This document shows positions 23,289 through 31,888 of a DNA stretch of 33,798 nucleotides, in pieces. Positions within the stretch are counted from its first letter, which is position 1. Each line of letters opens with the position of its first letter. The notes beneath the pieces were generated by a model. That model made no database searches. It saw nothing but the letters and a program-made list of their open reading frames with translations, and was not told where the DNA came from. This DNA is from Scalindua_A sp046757465 (GTDB lineage: Bacteria > Planctomycetota > Brocadiia > Brocadiales > Scalinduaceae). The translations under genes and the position numbers were made by a program. Where the stretch lies: positions 1 to 33,798 of the forward strand of contig JBHHYH010000033.1 of NCBI GenBank assembly GCA_046757465.1, given 5' to 3'.

Positions 23289-23567
23289 ATGCCGGCGCTT
23301 AAAAATGGAGACATTCTTGAATGTAGTTTTGAGGGAGGATGTGCAATAAAGGTAAAGGTGGTTGACGTATGTGGTGAGGTTGATTGCGATATGAAATGCT
23401 GTGGTGAGCAAATGACCATTGCTACAGGTGCGGAGGAGAAAGAAAAGGGAGACGCCTATGGCTGCACGTTTGATGATGGGTGCGGTTTAAAGGTACAGGT
23501 TATTGACAGGTGTGGAGAATTTGAGTGTGACCTGGTCTGCTGTGGTAAGCAAATGAACAAGATATAA
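23289..23567 (+). CDS. tandem six-cysteine, desulforedoxin-like small protein
   Basis: 92 residues made of two repeats 47 residues apart. Cysteines are at 12, 18, 28, 33, 37, 38 and at 59, 65, 75, 80, 84, 85, giving the same spacing C-x5-C-x9-C-x4-C-x3-C-C twice. Each repeat ends CCGxQM, and the second starts GDAYGC, both as in desulforedoxin (a small Fe(SCys)4 protein with a C-x2-C and a CC pair). The extra C-x4-C and the wider first pair are not part of the standard fold. It is likely a cytoplasmic metal or redox protein; no signal peptide. A strong Shine-Dalgarno (AAAGGAG) precedes the ATG. It stands alone between two repeat elements. Confidence 0.7.
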   Translation: MPALKNGDILECSFEGGCAIKVKVVDVCGEVDCDMKCCGEQMTIATGAEEKEKGDAYGCTFDDGCGLKVQVIDRCGEFECDLVCCGKQMNKI

Positions 23568-23615
23568 AGTAGAGATTTTAGTCTTTAACCTTAATGTTAT
23601 ATAATTTAAAAGATC

Positions 23616-23760
23616 CTAATTAGTTTCTGTTGCGGAAAGACTATATTGTCATCCTGAACTGGTTTCAGGATCTCCTAACATATTGATATATATAGATTCT
23701 GAAATAAATCCAGAATGACACTTTTGAACATTTGACCTTTCCGCAACAGATCCTAATTAG
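23616..23760. mobile_element. MITE-like element, family B, complete copy
   Basis: Left end CTAATTAG (23616-23623), two variable bases, TCTGTTGCGGAAAG (23626-23639). Right end is the inverse: CTTTCCGCAACAGA (23737-23750), two bases, CTAATTAG (23753-23760). The 145-bp interior has a TCCTGAA/TTCAGGA hairpin (23652-23658/23664-23670) and no gene. The left half occurs again at 31779-31881. The right end contains the stop codon of the neighbouring minus-strand gene (23757-23759). Because the CTAATTAG block also precedes the second copy, I count it as part of the element rather than a target duplication. Confidence 0.8.
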
Positions 23761-24911
23761 TACCTCCTTGGTAAAGGAGGGAGTTTAGACTTATTTTTTT
23801 CTTCTACTATAACTTGCTTATTCTCATCACTTACAGCCGTAATCTGTGTATTTTCGTGGTGAATGTTTTTTCTACTTTTCGCCCTTTCAATTAGATTAAG
23901 CTTCTTTTCATTATAATCTATATCCGTAATTAATTTTTCATATCGCAGACTGTTTAGCTCTTCAAGTTTTTTGGCAATGTCTATCTTATTTTTTTTATCC
24001 TTTAAATAATCTTTATCCAGCAAATATGTATAGTTTGTATCAAAACCCAGTCTTTCTACACACTCTTCTGAAACAACGTCTGCAACTTTTTCCAGCTCTT
24101 CCTTAAGATATTGCACATCTCCATACACGGCATCAACAAAGTCAATCGTATCCATTTCTATCTTAGTCCTTGCCTGAACAACGTCTTTCCATAAGACTGT
24201 TCCTTCTGATGCTGTAGTCACCTTAATATCAGCCTTGATAATAGCATACGGATCTGAAAAGATTCCGGGGTCTTTTAAGCCGTATGATATTGTTTTAATT
24301 TCAATTAGGGTGTCAACGCCTAGTTCGGCGCCTATCTTTTGGTAGTCTTTGAGGTCTTTATTTTTTTTCTCCAGCAGTTTCCAGACAACTTTATTTTCCG
24401 CAATACTTTCCTGTGGTACAACATGAAGATGCGAACACAACTGAAGCTTGGTATTGAGTTTTTCACATAATACTTCATCTATGTTTAAGTCAAATATCAT
24501 GTCGTTAAAGACCCTGACATCATCCTCTTTCGCAGAACGATAAGCGAATTGCATAAGAAGTTGGGGAATAATTGCTGGGCCCATAAGTAATGATGAAACA
24601 AATTTCTCATCATTTCTAATATTTACGGACATTTCTGGATTTTCGGCGGGATATAGAATTGCCACGTTATTTATATATTTGGAGTATTCCTTTTTGTATG
24701 GAGTTTGCGAGGTGTCTGTAGTATAACAACCCATAGTAATTATTAAAGATACTATTATGGGTATACGGGTAAACTTCGCCAAAAATCTTTCTCTAACGGG
24801 ATATGCTAATGGCGGTATTAAATGACAATTATCATTTGTCCTGTTTTTACTACCGATTTTATCAGTGGTTTTCTCCAACGGCGTAAACCTCGAATTTGCT
24901 ACTTGGCCCAT
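23757..24911 (-). CDS. putative lipoprotein of unknown function, last gene of the Bat operon
   Basis: 384 residues from ATG 24911, but the first 43 look unlike protein (Pro/Asn/Arg-rich) and a TTG at 24782 (codon 44) would open a lipoprotein signal peptide, LAKFTRIPIIVSLIITMGC, with the lipid-carrying cysteine at residue 62 of the long form. The shorter 341-residue form seems more likely. The mature part has NVAILYPAENPEMSVNIRND, GAELGVDTLIEIKTISYGL and ASEGTVLWKDVVQ, an alpha/beta pattern as in lipoproteins of outer-membrane assembly type; the last 70 residues are coiled and charged. I do not recognise the family. The final codons and stop lie in the family B repeat. Confidence 0.6.
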   Translation of the reverse strand: MGQVANSRFTPLEKTTDKIGSKNRTNDNCHLIPPLAYPVRERFLAKFTRIPIIVSLIITMGCYTTDTSQTPYKKEYSKYINNVAILYPAENPEMSVNIRNDEKFVSSLLMGPAIIPQLLMQFAYRSAKEDDVRVFNDMIFDLNIDEVLCEKLNTKLQLCSHLHVVPQESIAENKVVWKLLEKKNKDLKDYQKIGAELGVDTLIEIKTISYGLKDPGIFSDPYAIIKADIKVTTASEGTVLWKDVVQARTKIEMDTIDFVDAVYGDVQYLKEELEKVADVVSEECVERLGFDTNYTYLLDKDYLKDKKNKIDIAKKLEELNSLRYEKLITDIDYNEKKLNLIERAKSRKNIHHENTQITAVSDENKQVIVEEKNKSKLPPLPRRY

Positions 24912-24950
24912 TCTTTCTTCGATTTATTGTCTTTTTTGTTACCTTTTTTT

Positions 24951-25808
24951 CTAGTCGGTCATTATTGTCATATGGTGTTTCGTGTCTTTCCGTGGCGAAT
25001 TGTTGTTATCTTTCTTTGTTTCTGAGAACAGTTTTCCCTTATCAACATCTATCTTACTCAGTCCTTCCTCTATTTCTTGAAGATTTTCTAGGATGAGTTT
25101 TAGATAATCTTCTTTCTGCGTTTTTTTAAGGCAATTAGTATAGAGTTTAATGGAATTTTTATAATTTTTCATGCCATCTTTTATATTTCCTTTGTTCAAA
25201 TAAAGGCTACCAAGCTCATGGTATGATTTGGCAATCCGGAGGGCTGTATCTATTGATTCTGGTTGATAATGTAGTCCATAGTAAAGATAGTTTATGGCTT
25301 CGTTGTAAGTTTCTGCCTTTGATTTAAATGGGGCTGTTCTTTCTGATTTTTTTAAAGCCCTATTTCCTTTACCAACCCAATATTCGTATGGTGAATTTGT
25401 TAAACCCCGCGGAAGTTCTTTTGGTTTAGTAACTTTCTGGTTCCAATGCTGATAAACTGGAATACTATAAATTCTAATAGCAGCTTCGTAAAGAACACCT
25501 TTCCTGAGCACTGTTAAAGTGGCCTCAACCCTTTTACCTCTTAACTCTCTTGATATCCTTATATAATCATTTAAGGATTCTATTTTTTTACCGTCGATTT
25601 CAAGGATAATATCACTTACCCTTAATCCTGCATCAAAACCGGGGCTTCCTTTTTGAACGTCAACAACTTTCAACCCATCTTTTCTTTCTGACAAAATCAA
25701 TCCGGAAAAGATTGATTGAGCAAAGGCAGGCGAGCCAAAGATACCCAAAGATACAGTTATTATTAAAAAACGAAAATAAAGTCTTATAGCGCTGTTTTCA
25801 ATTTTCAT
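24951..25808 (-). CDS. exported PDZ-TPR protein
   Basis: 285 residues. A signal peptide (1-30, hydrophobic FLIITVSLGIFG, cleavage after AFA) is followed by a PDZ domain (about 35-110: VVDVQKGSPGFDAGLRVSDI, ILEIDGKKI, SRELRGKRVEATLTVLRKG) and helical TPR-like repeats (about 155-245: YNEAINYLYYGLHYQPESID, YHELGSLYLNKGNI, YKNSIKLYTNCLK). The C-terminus is charged. PDZ and TPR parts bind protein partners in the periplasm; TPR proteins are common members of Bat operons, where BatE is one. GGAG precedes the start, 15 bp after the large VWA gene. Confidence 0.78.
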   Translation of the reverse strand: MKIENSAIRLYFRFLIITVSLGIFGSPAFAQSIFSGLILSERKDGLKVVDVQKGSPGFDAGLRVSDIILEIDGKKIESLNDYIRISRELRGKRVEATLTVLRKGVLYEAAIRIYSIPVYQHWNQKVTKPKELPRGLTNSPYEYWVGKGNRALKKSERTAPFKSKAETYNEAINYLYYGLHYQPESIDTALRIAKSYHELGSLYLNKGNIKDGMKNYKNSIKLYTNCLKKTQKEDYLKLILENLQEIEEGLSKIDVDKGKLFSETKKDNNNSPRKDTKHHMTIMTD

Positions 25809-25823
25809 TTAAGCACTCCAATA

Positions 25824-28445
25824 TTATACATTTTGTCTATTAAACTTCCTTATTGCGATGTCGAAGATGAATAAGACCATTGCCATGGGGATCAGGTAAC
25901 TTGCAAGATCTTTGGTCCTGGTAGTTTCTTTTTCCTCTACTACCATTTCCTCCTTGCTTGGATTATATTTTCCACCTGTAATTTCTGCAATGTTCTTAAG
26001 GAGAGAAACATTGTTACCATGATCTGAATACTCAAGCGGTTTTGCAATTGTACTCCCCGGGACTATTAGTCCCTTTGTCTTTAAATCTACAACTTTTTCG
26101 TCCTTTATCCTTGATATTTTTACAGTATAAGCGCCTGGATTTATGTCTCTTAATTCCGCAGTAAATCTTTGTGGTGCAATTTGCTTTAGTATAAGTTCCC
26201 GGCTATCGTTATCAAGTTCGGGTGTCAATAGGCTAATCTTTAATTTCGTGTCATCTTCAAATCTTGTGGATGATTCTATTAATAGAGAAACTGTATTATT
26301 TTCTGCTTGTACCTTTAAATTATAATCGGTTTTTGATATGTCCTTCATAGACCAGCGCACAACTTGAGACCAAAACTTGTTAAATTTCATCCAATTAATC
26401 CACTTTGATGACCATCTTGCATCTGCATCCGGTGTATAAATTACTACCTTGCCAAGGCCGTATCTCCAATTTGCTAGGATAGGGTCTGTTTTCCCCATAA
26501 TGTCTGTTACTAGAGGAACCTCAGCCTTTTCTTTCGCCTCGGTTATGGTGTACCCTTTAAGTGGTGGAAATTGCTTTTCATAAATACCCTTCAATATCTG
26601 GCTTTTCTGGTTGATTCTTGGATAGAAATGTTCTTCGTGAAAGTCTGATTGTGATACAAATATATCTGAATCCTGTATTACTAATCTTGGCAATTTTATT
26701 ATATCTGTTATTTGATAAAACTGACCCTTGGTCTTCTTTGCTATATCTTTCAGTAGTTTTGTATTAACGAGCCATGAGCCAAGAGCAACAGTTGAAACCG
26801 TTATATTTGCTTGCTGAAATCTATTTATTAATGCGTTATAGTAATAATATACGGACCTTGTGTTTCCATCAGAAAGCAAGATAACATGGGTTTTCTTTGC
26901 TCCACTTTTTGCAAGTTGGTCGTAAGCAACACCCATGGCAGGAAATATATCTGTCCCACCATCTGCATTTAACATACTGAGTTTTCTTATAATCTCTTTT
27001 TTAACTTCTTCAACAGGTTTAAGGTCAACGATAGAATATGGTCTGGTATCAAACGCCACAATACCAAACTTATCATTTTCTTTTAGCTGTTTGATTAATT
27101 CTATCGATGCCTTTTTGGCAAATAACATCTTCTTTCCAAGCATACTTCCTGATTTGTCAATTATCAAGATTAGAGAGAGTCTTGTACGCTTTTCCTTTTT
27201 TGGTGGTTCGCCACCTATTATCTTAACTGGCAGGATTTCTTCTATTGTTGTATTTGAGTATCCATCTTTGGCATAAATGTTGTTGCCGGACGTCATGACA
27301 AAACCACCACCAAAATCTTTTACGTACTTTTTGATTAGATTCATTTGTTCATTATCCAAAAAATCTTTTGAGACATTAGAAAAAATCAAGCTATCGTATT
27401 TTAGATATTCTTGCAAAGACTTTGGTATTTGGTCTGGATTTTTAATATCAACGGTAATTGTTTTATCTTTTAACGCTTTGGGCAAAAACGCCCTTTGTAG
27501 TTTGACTCCATTTACATATAATATCCTTGCTTTTCCAGATACATTTACAAATGTAGTTTTATTATTATTACTTTCGTCCTTATCAGAAGCAGTATCTTTA
27601 ACGTTTAAATTTGTCACAAATTTAACAAATCCTTTTTCTTCACTTTTATACGGAACTTCAAATACACTTATCCCACTTCTAAACTCGGTATCCCATTCTT
27701 TTAAAAGATTATCTCTTTGATAGAGTTTTAAATTACCTCCGATTGCTTTATCGTTTTTATTTTCAATTACTACTTTTACATTAAACATTTCGCCCTCATT
27801 GACTTCTTTAGGAACATTGATTTTCTTTACTAAGATTTCGTTTTCTTTACGATCAGGAGGCGCTGTTACAAAAATCTTGACATCATTTTTTGCTGCCATT
27901 GTAGCAGACTTTAAGGCGTTCCCTAAGTTTTCATTTCCATCCGAAAGAAGAATGACTATTTTTGAAGAGTCTTCTGGTATGATACCAAAGGTAGCTATTA
28001 TCCCACTTGCGACATCGGTTCTATCGGAGTTGATGCTTGAAGCTGTAATTTTTTCATGTATGTCATCCAATTTTAAATCTTCTACGAGTGTTGGGGTAAC
28101 AACTTTGGATTCACCGCCAAAAACTACTAACCCTTTTTTAGTTTTTTTATCCAGGTTTTTTTCTACATTTCTTACATAGTCCCACATCCACTTCTTACCT
28201 TCCTGGTTGATACTACCCGACATATCCAGTAAAAATACCGCACTAATTTCTTTCTTTGATTTTTCGTTCCAGCTAAATCCTGCCAAGACAAAAACCACAA
28301 GAAGAAACACAAAAGTACGTAGAAATATCGAAAGAAGAATCCTCATGAATGGTAAACGGCGAAACCCCATAATCGCCGTTACCCAAAAAGCAGGCAATAT
28401 ATATAAAAGTTTCAGAAAGTCAGGACTGGTGAATTGGTATTCCAT
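25824..28445 (-). CDS. membrane protein with two von Willebrand A domains (Bat type)
   Basis: 873 residues. Two N-terminal membrane helices (about 10-27 and 36-56), then a first VWA domain with MIDAS motif DMSGS (74-78) and TxxD-like region to about 200, a beta-sandwich linker (205-305, NVPKEVNEGEMFNVKVVIEN), a glutamine-amidotransferase-like alpha/beta segment (305-415), a second VWA domain with DKSGS (430-434) and GGTDIFPAMG, a C-terminal beta domain, and a last helix (about 845-862). VWA domains bind partner proteins through a metal ion. The start ATG is only 19 bp from the MITE at 28465-28742, and no Shine-Dalgarno sequence is visible, so the insertion may have altered its translation. 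Confidence 0.82.
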   Translation of the reverse strand: MEYQFTSPDFLKLLYILPAFWVTAIMGFRRLPFMRILLSIFLRTFVFLLVVFVLAGFSWNEKSKKEISAVFLLDMSGSINQEGKKWMWDYVRNVEKNLDKKTKKGLVVFGGESKVVTPTLVEDLKLDDIHEKITASSINSDRTDVASGIIATFGIIPEDSSKIVILLSDGNENLGNALKSATMAAKNDVKIFVTAPPDRKENEILVKKINVPKEVNEGEMFNVKVVIENKNDKAIGGNLKLYQRDNLLKEWDTEFRSGISVFEVPYKSEEKGFVKFVTNLNVKDTASDKDESNNNKTTFVNVSGKARILYVNGVKLQRAFLPKALKDKTITVDIKNPDQIPKSLQEYLKYDSLIFSNVSKDFLDNEQMNLIKKYVKDFGGGFVMTSGNNIYAKDGYSNTTIEEILPVKIIGGEPPKKEKRTRLSLILIIDKSGSMLGKKMLFAKKASIELIKQLKENDKFGIVAFDTRPYSIVDLKPVEEVKKEIIRKLSMLNADGGTDIFPAMGVAYDQLAKSGAKKTHVILLSDGNTRSVYYYYNALINRFQQANITVSTVALGSWLVNTKLLKDIAKKTKGQFYQITDIIKLPRLVIQDSDIFVSQSDFHEEHFYPRINQKSQILKGIYEKQFPPLKGYTITEAKEKAEVPLVTDIMGKTDPILANWRYGLGKVVIYTPDADARWSSKWINWMKFNKFWSQVVRWSMKDISKTDYNLKVQAENNTVSLLIESSTRFEDDTKLKISLLTPELDNDSRELILKQIAPQRFTAELRDINPGAYTVKISRIKDEKVVDLKTKGLIVPGSTIAKPLEYSDHGNNVSLLKNIAEITGGKYNPSKEEMVVEEKETTRTKDLASYLIPMAMVLFIFDIAIRKFNRQNV

Positions 28446-28464
28446 TGTTTAAAGTTTAAAGTGA

Positions 28465-28742
28465 CTAAAGTGTGAAGTGAACTAAAGTTATAGTAAAATC
28501 CGACAAAGCCAACTAAACTAAGCTAAACTCTGCACCGCTGGTTCAGGTCACGCCTTAGACGGATCTGCCTTCGGTACGACTTGTAGCCTGAACCTAAACA
28601 TTTAGGTTCAATCTTGCAAAGCTGAGCTTAGCTCTGCAGATTGAACCAGCAACAGTTATAGTAAAACCCCAGAGACTTTTTTAACTTCCTGCCCGAACTG
28701 ATTGGCAGGCGGGTAGGCACTTTAGTTCACTTCACACTTTAG
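28465..28742. mobile_element. MITE-like element, family C, with perfect 24-bp inverted ends
   Basis: The 24 bases at 28465-28488 (CTAAAGTGTGAAGTGAAC...) are the exact inverse of 28719-28742. The 278-bp element has nested palindromes inside: GGTTCAGG/CCTGAACC (around 28540 and 28590), GGTTCAATC/GATTGAACC (around 28610 and 28640), an AGCT-rich palindrome between them, and a GC-rich hairpin (28688-28713). A direct repeat GTTATAGTAAAA occurs twice (around 28485 and 28657). No coding capacity. It fills most of the 340-bp gap between the two VWA genes of the Bat operon; a full terminator-like stem could form in the mRNA. Confidence 0.85.
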
Positions 28743-28785
28743 AGTACTTTTGTAAGTTACGGCTATGCCGCTCTGTATAAGGCCC

Positions 28786-30723
28786 TCATGCAGTACCAGC
28801 CTTTACTTTTCTATAGTAAAGTAGCCATTCAAGTAAAAGAATAAACGGTACAAGTAAGAGCAGGTATTTGCTAAATTCGTTTTTTTTGTCTTCTATAGAT
28901 GTTATAGCTTCTTTTCTTTCAAATTCTAAGTCTTCATCATCCGTTGAGTCTGGTTCTATCTTAGATTCCTTTTCATCAAAGAGATTTGCCACAAATCTCC
29001 CTTCAGTATCGGCACCAGAAATCTTATATTCCCCTACATATTCTATATTGTTAAATACGAAATGGTCTTCAATGTCATCCTTTAAATTATATTTAAAGAT
29101 CTCTTCTTTAGGATTTAATATTTCTATACTACCTCTTACATCATAATTTGGAATGTATTGCCCCCCAGTTAATATTTTATTATGACCTTCTATTTCGTAC
29201 GGATTTAACCATTGGATTATATTAAGAGTCATAATCAATAACTGCAGGTTGTCCGATTTAGAAAAAACAAAGTCGCTTATATCAAAACCCAGCACTATAA
29301 TCCTTTTGCCTGCGTATTTGCCAGCAAAGGCAATTGGAGCATCACCTAGATTACCAGCTATTTTCATTAATGGTGTTGACCAATCGGGGGGTTCCATTTC
29401 GAGTGAACTCTCAATGCTTAACTCATCCAGGTTGTCCAGATGCTTCATAGTAGGATGTGTATTATCCCAGTCAAGTAACTTGACATTTTTAACTAACCTT
29501 TGCTTGGGGACTAGCAAATTACTAAAGCTGCGGTCTTCTTCAGCATCTTTTGTTTGGGTATATAATGTGTTTGTAGATGGAAATATGTATAATGAATTTA
29601 TATCAGGGTTAGTATCAGGCACAAATTTGTGGAAGATTGCAACATCATAATTCTTTATAGTTTCCAGTGTGTAATCAGGCACTTCAACCCTTGTAAGCTT
29701 TATTCGATGAGCACTGCGCTGTATCTTCTCCAATTCACCTTTTAGTTTGTTATCATTAGAAACCAATAAGATGTTAATGGGTTTTATTTTATTAATTATC
29801 GCATAAGCTGTATTATCCACAGAAAGAAAATCGTCTGTCTGTATCTCGGCTTTTAAGATACCGGAAGTAGTAAAATTTTTTACTTTTAATGTCTTCTGCT
29901 CGTCACCCTTTAATTCTATTTTCTTTTCCTCTATGTTTTGATCGTTTAAGAATACATTCAATATAACGTTTTTATTGTCATCTGAATAATTCTTGATTGT
30001 TACATAGGCCTCACGTTCTGTGTAATCTTTAAACATATCCTGGTATACATCTAATGATGTAATGGCGACATTTGCAAAATTTTTCCCATATCTGATAAAG
30101 TTTATGTTTTCCGCTTTTAGTTTAGTAAGGCTTATTGAGGATGGTGACTGATCTGTTAACACATACATTTCACCCCTTTCTACATTTTTCAAAAGGGAAA
30201 CTCCAAGGCTTACACCTTCTTCCAGATTTGTCCCTGTATCTTTGGGTCTTAGCTTGCTAATTGCTTCATTTAACTTGTGCTTGTCGCCAGTAAACTCAGA
30301 AACAATCTTAGAAGAAGAATTTGCAGAAATAACCATCATCTTGTCCCATGGGTTCATCTTGCTAACCATCTTAAGGGCTTGTGACTTTGCTTGATCAAAA
30401 CGTGAGCCATCATCTTCGGAGGTTTGCATACTTGCAGAAGAGTCTATGATGAGGATGACATTCTTACCGGATAAATTAACTATACTGGATTTAAGGTATG
30501 GACGTGTCAGGAAAAATATTAGAAGCAGTATTAAGAGTATTTGTAATAAAAAAAGAAAATCCGCCTTAAACAGCCTACTGCGTACTACGTCTTCTTTTAG
30601 TACTTTCCAGGGGATTATGCTTGGTACTTCAATTACATTCCTTTTTTTACTAAAAAAATAGATTAGTACTACTAGCGAAATTAAAGATAAATATCCAAAA
30701 GCCAGTAAATTTATAAAGCCCAT
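28786..30723 (-). CDS. BatA-like VWA-domain membrane protein
   Basis: 645 residues: N-terminal BatA region with membrane helices at about 8-24 and 55-73 joined by the conserved VPSIIPWKVLKED loop, a VWA domain with MIDAS motif DSSAS (94-98), SANSSSKI, TGTNLEEGV and MYVLTDQSP, then a long periplasmic part with a beta-sandwich and a ThuA/amidotransferase-like region (ILLVSNDNK, VAIFHKFVPD, RIIVLGFDISDF), and a C-terminal helix (about 617-635, YLLLLVPFILLLEWLLYYR). It lies 7 bp after the DUF58 gene. Bat proteins are linked to stress and oxygen tolerance in several bacteria; here the role is inferred from context. Confidence 0.85.
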   Translation of the reverse strand: MGFINLLAFGYLSLISLVVLIYFFSKKRNVIEVPSIIPWKVLKEDVVRSRLFKADFLFLLQILLILLLIFFLTRPYLKSSIVNLSGKNVILIIDSSASMQTSEDDGSRFDQAKSQALKMVSKMNPWDKMMVISANSSSKIVSEFTGDKHKLNEAISKLRPKDTGTNLEEGVSLGVSLLKNVERGEMYVLTDQSPSSISLTKLKAENINFIRYGKNFANVAITSLDVYQDMFKDYTEREAYVTIKNYSDDNKNVILNVFLNDQNIEEKKIELKGDEQKTLKVKNFTTSGILKAEIQTDDFLSVDNTAYAIINKIKPINILLVSNDNKLKGELEKIQRSAHRIKLTRVEVPDYTLETIKNYDVAIFHKFVPDTNPDINSLYIFPSTNTLYTQTKDAEEDRSFSNLLVPKQRLVKNVKLLDWDNTHPTMKHLDNLDELSIESSLEMEPPDWSTPLMKIAGNLGDAPIAFAGKYAGKRIIVLGFDISDFVFSKSDNLQLLIMTLNIIQWLNPYEIEGHNKILTGGQYIPNYDVRGSIEILNPKEEIFKYNLKDDIEDHFVFNNIEYVGEYKISGADTEGRFVANLFDEKESKIEPDSTDDEDLEFERKEAITSIEDKKNEFSKYLLLLVPFILLLEWLLYYRKVKAGTA

Positions 30724-30730
30724 GCTTTCA

Positions 30731-31636
30731 TTATCTTATAAACCCTATTCTGGGTAGTTCACGTAAGATAAAATCCTCAAAATTTACGTTTGTTTTAGCT
30801 AAAGTGTAAACAATTCTATTTGTCCTGCAGAAGTGTCTTAGTTGTTTATTATGATCTTCTAAATAATTTTTGTATTTTTTACGATTTGATTCGGATAAAT
30901 TTACTATTTTCTTTTCATTCGTCTCTACATCGACTATTTGACCTCTTTTTATCTTTACAAATGGATCTAATTCGGTAGCACCCAGGATTTGTATGACTTT
31001 GATATCAAAATTCTTAAAGCGTAAAAAATTAAGTGCCTTTACATATTCCTCCGGCTTCATCATAAAATCGGATATAACAACAACCGTTCCTCTCCTACCT
31101 TTTAATTCGAATGTATACTTTAAGATGGAATTAACGAAGTCTAATTCCCCTTCTGGTGTAAGTCCTCTCAAAAAGTCAGACATCATAAAGATATTTTCCT
31201 TTTGTTGTAAGAAAGGAGTTCTATTCCTGGAAGTTTTGTTTCCATCTGATAATGTAGCTATGCTCACACTATTTTTGCTTGACAATGCAATATAACTCAA
31301 TGCAATAACTAGATCTTTAGCATAATCAAACTTTTTATCTTCTTTAGGAAATAACATCGACTTACTTGAATCTAGTAAAATATGGACAGATAGCTCTACT
31401 TCTTCCTTAAATGTCTTTACTAATAATTTATCCAAACGCCCATAAATATTCCAATCTATGTATCTGAAGTCATCTCCAGGAACGTATGCTTGATAATCGG
31501 CAAATTCGACACTGGTTCCCCTCTTATTAACCATCTCATAACTGCCTTTCCTGGTTCCAGAATAGGTTCTCTTACATTCAATACATAAAGATTCAAGTTT
31601 TCGTAGAAAATTAGCGTCAAAAATATCTCCAAGCAT
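30731..31636 (-). CDS. DUF58 (VWA-like) protein of MoxR/Bat operon
   Basis: 301 residues, cytoplasmic. The DUF58 signature GDDFRYIDWNIYGR (54-67) is followed by a VWA-like domain starting VHILLDSSKSMLF, in which DSSKS takes the MIDAS position, and VVVISDFMM. DUF58 proteins are nearly always encoded next to a MoxR AAA ATPase and are thought to act with it as a chaperone-adaptor pair. GAGGAG sits before the ATG. A 252-bp gap with repeats separates it from moxR, an unusual break in an operon that is otherwise tight. Confidence 0.93.
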   Translation of the reverse strand: MLGDIFDANFLRKLESLCIECKRTYSGTRKGSYEMVNKRGTSVEFADYQAYVPGDDFRYIDWNIYGRLDKLLVKTFKEEVELSVHILLDSSKSMLFPKEDKKFDYAKDLVIALSYIALSSKNSVSIATLSDGNKTSRNRTPFLQQKENIFMMSDFLRGLTPEGELDFVNSILKYTFELKGRRGTVVVISDFMMKPEEYVKALNFLRFKNFDIKVIQILGATELDPFVKIKRGQIVDVETNEKKIVNLSESNRKKYKNYLEDHNKQLRHFCRTNRIVYTLAKTNVNFEDFILRELPRIGFIR

Positions 31637-31735
31637 TACAATTTTACTCCTCTTCTTTCCTACATACGGTCACTTTGGCTAACATTCGCTCCTTTTTGTC
31701 GTACAGCTATAAATTAGTGACTGCCTGCCCGACTT

Positions 31736-31760
31736 CCCCGCCTGCCATCGGTCGGGCAGG
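31736..31760 (-). repeat. short GC-rich hairpin repeat
   Basis: On the minus strand this reads CCTGCCCGACCGATGGCAGG followed by CGGGG, and pairs CCTGCC with GGCAGG. With the bases just upstream (31724-31733) it also forms a 10-bp perfect stem, CCTGCCCGAC with GTCGGGCAGG (31751-31760). A further pair is ACTTCCCCG (31732-31740) with CGGGGAAGT (31768-31776). The same hairpin appears at 23104-23124 and 28688-28713. Confidence 0.7.
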
Positions 31761-31778
31761 GTTCATGCGGGGAAGTAG

Positions 31779-31881
31779 CTAATTAGTATCTGTTGCGGAA
31801 ACACTATATTGTCACCCTGAACTCGTTTCAGGGTCTCTGATTCTGAACTTGATTCAGGATTGATATATATAGATTCTGAAA
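31779..31881. mobile_element. MITE-like element, family B, copy without right end
   Basis: Begins CTAATTAG (31779-31786), two bases, TCTGTTGCGGAAAC, then ACTATATTGTCACCCTGAAC, closely matching the left half of the complete copy at 23616-23760, including the hairpin TGAAC...TTCAGGG and the shared GATATATATAGATTCTGAAA. The right inverted end (CTTTCCGCAACAGA) is missing; similarity stops 7 bp before the moxR stop codon. Confidence 0.7.
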
Positions 31882-31888
31882 CCCGACA

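Noticed and set aside
23613..23760. Direct repeat GATCCTAATTAGT on both sides of the family B element, read as a target duplication
   Set aside because: The second copy at 31779 also begins CTAATTAG, so this palindromic block belongs to the element's own ends.
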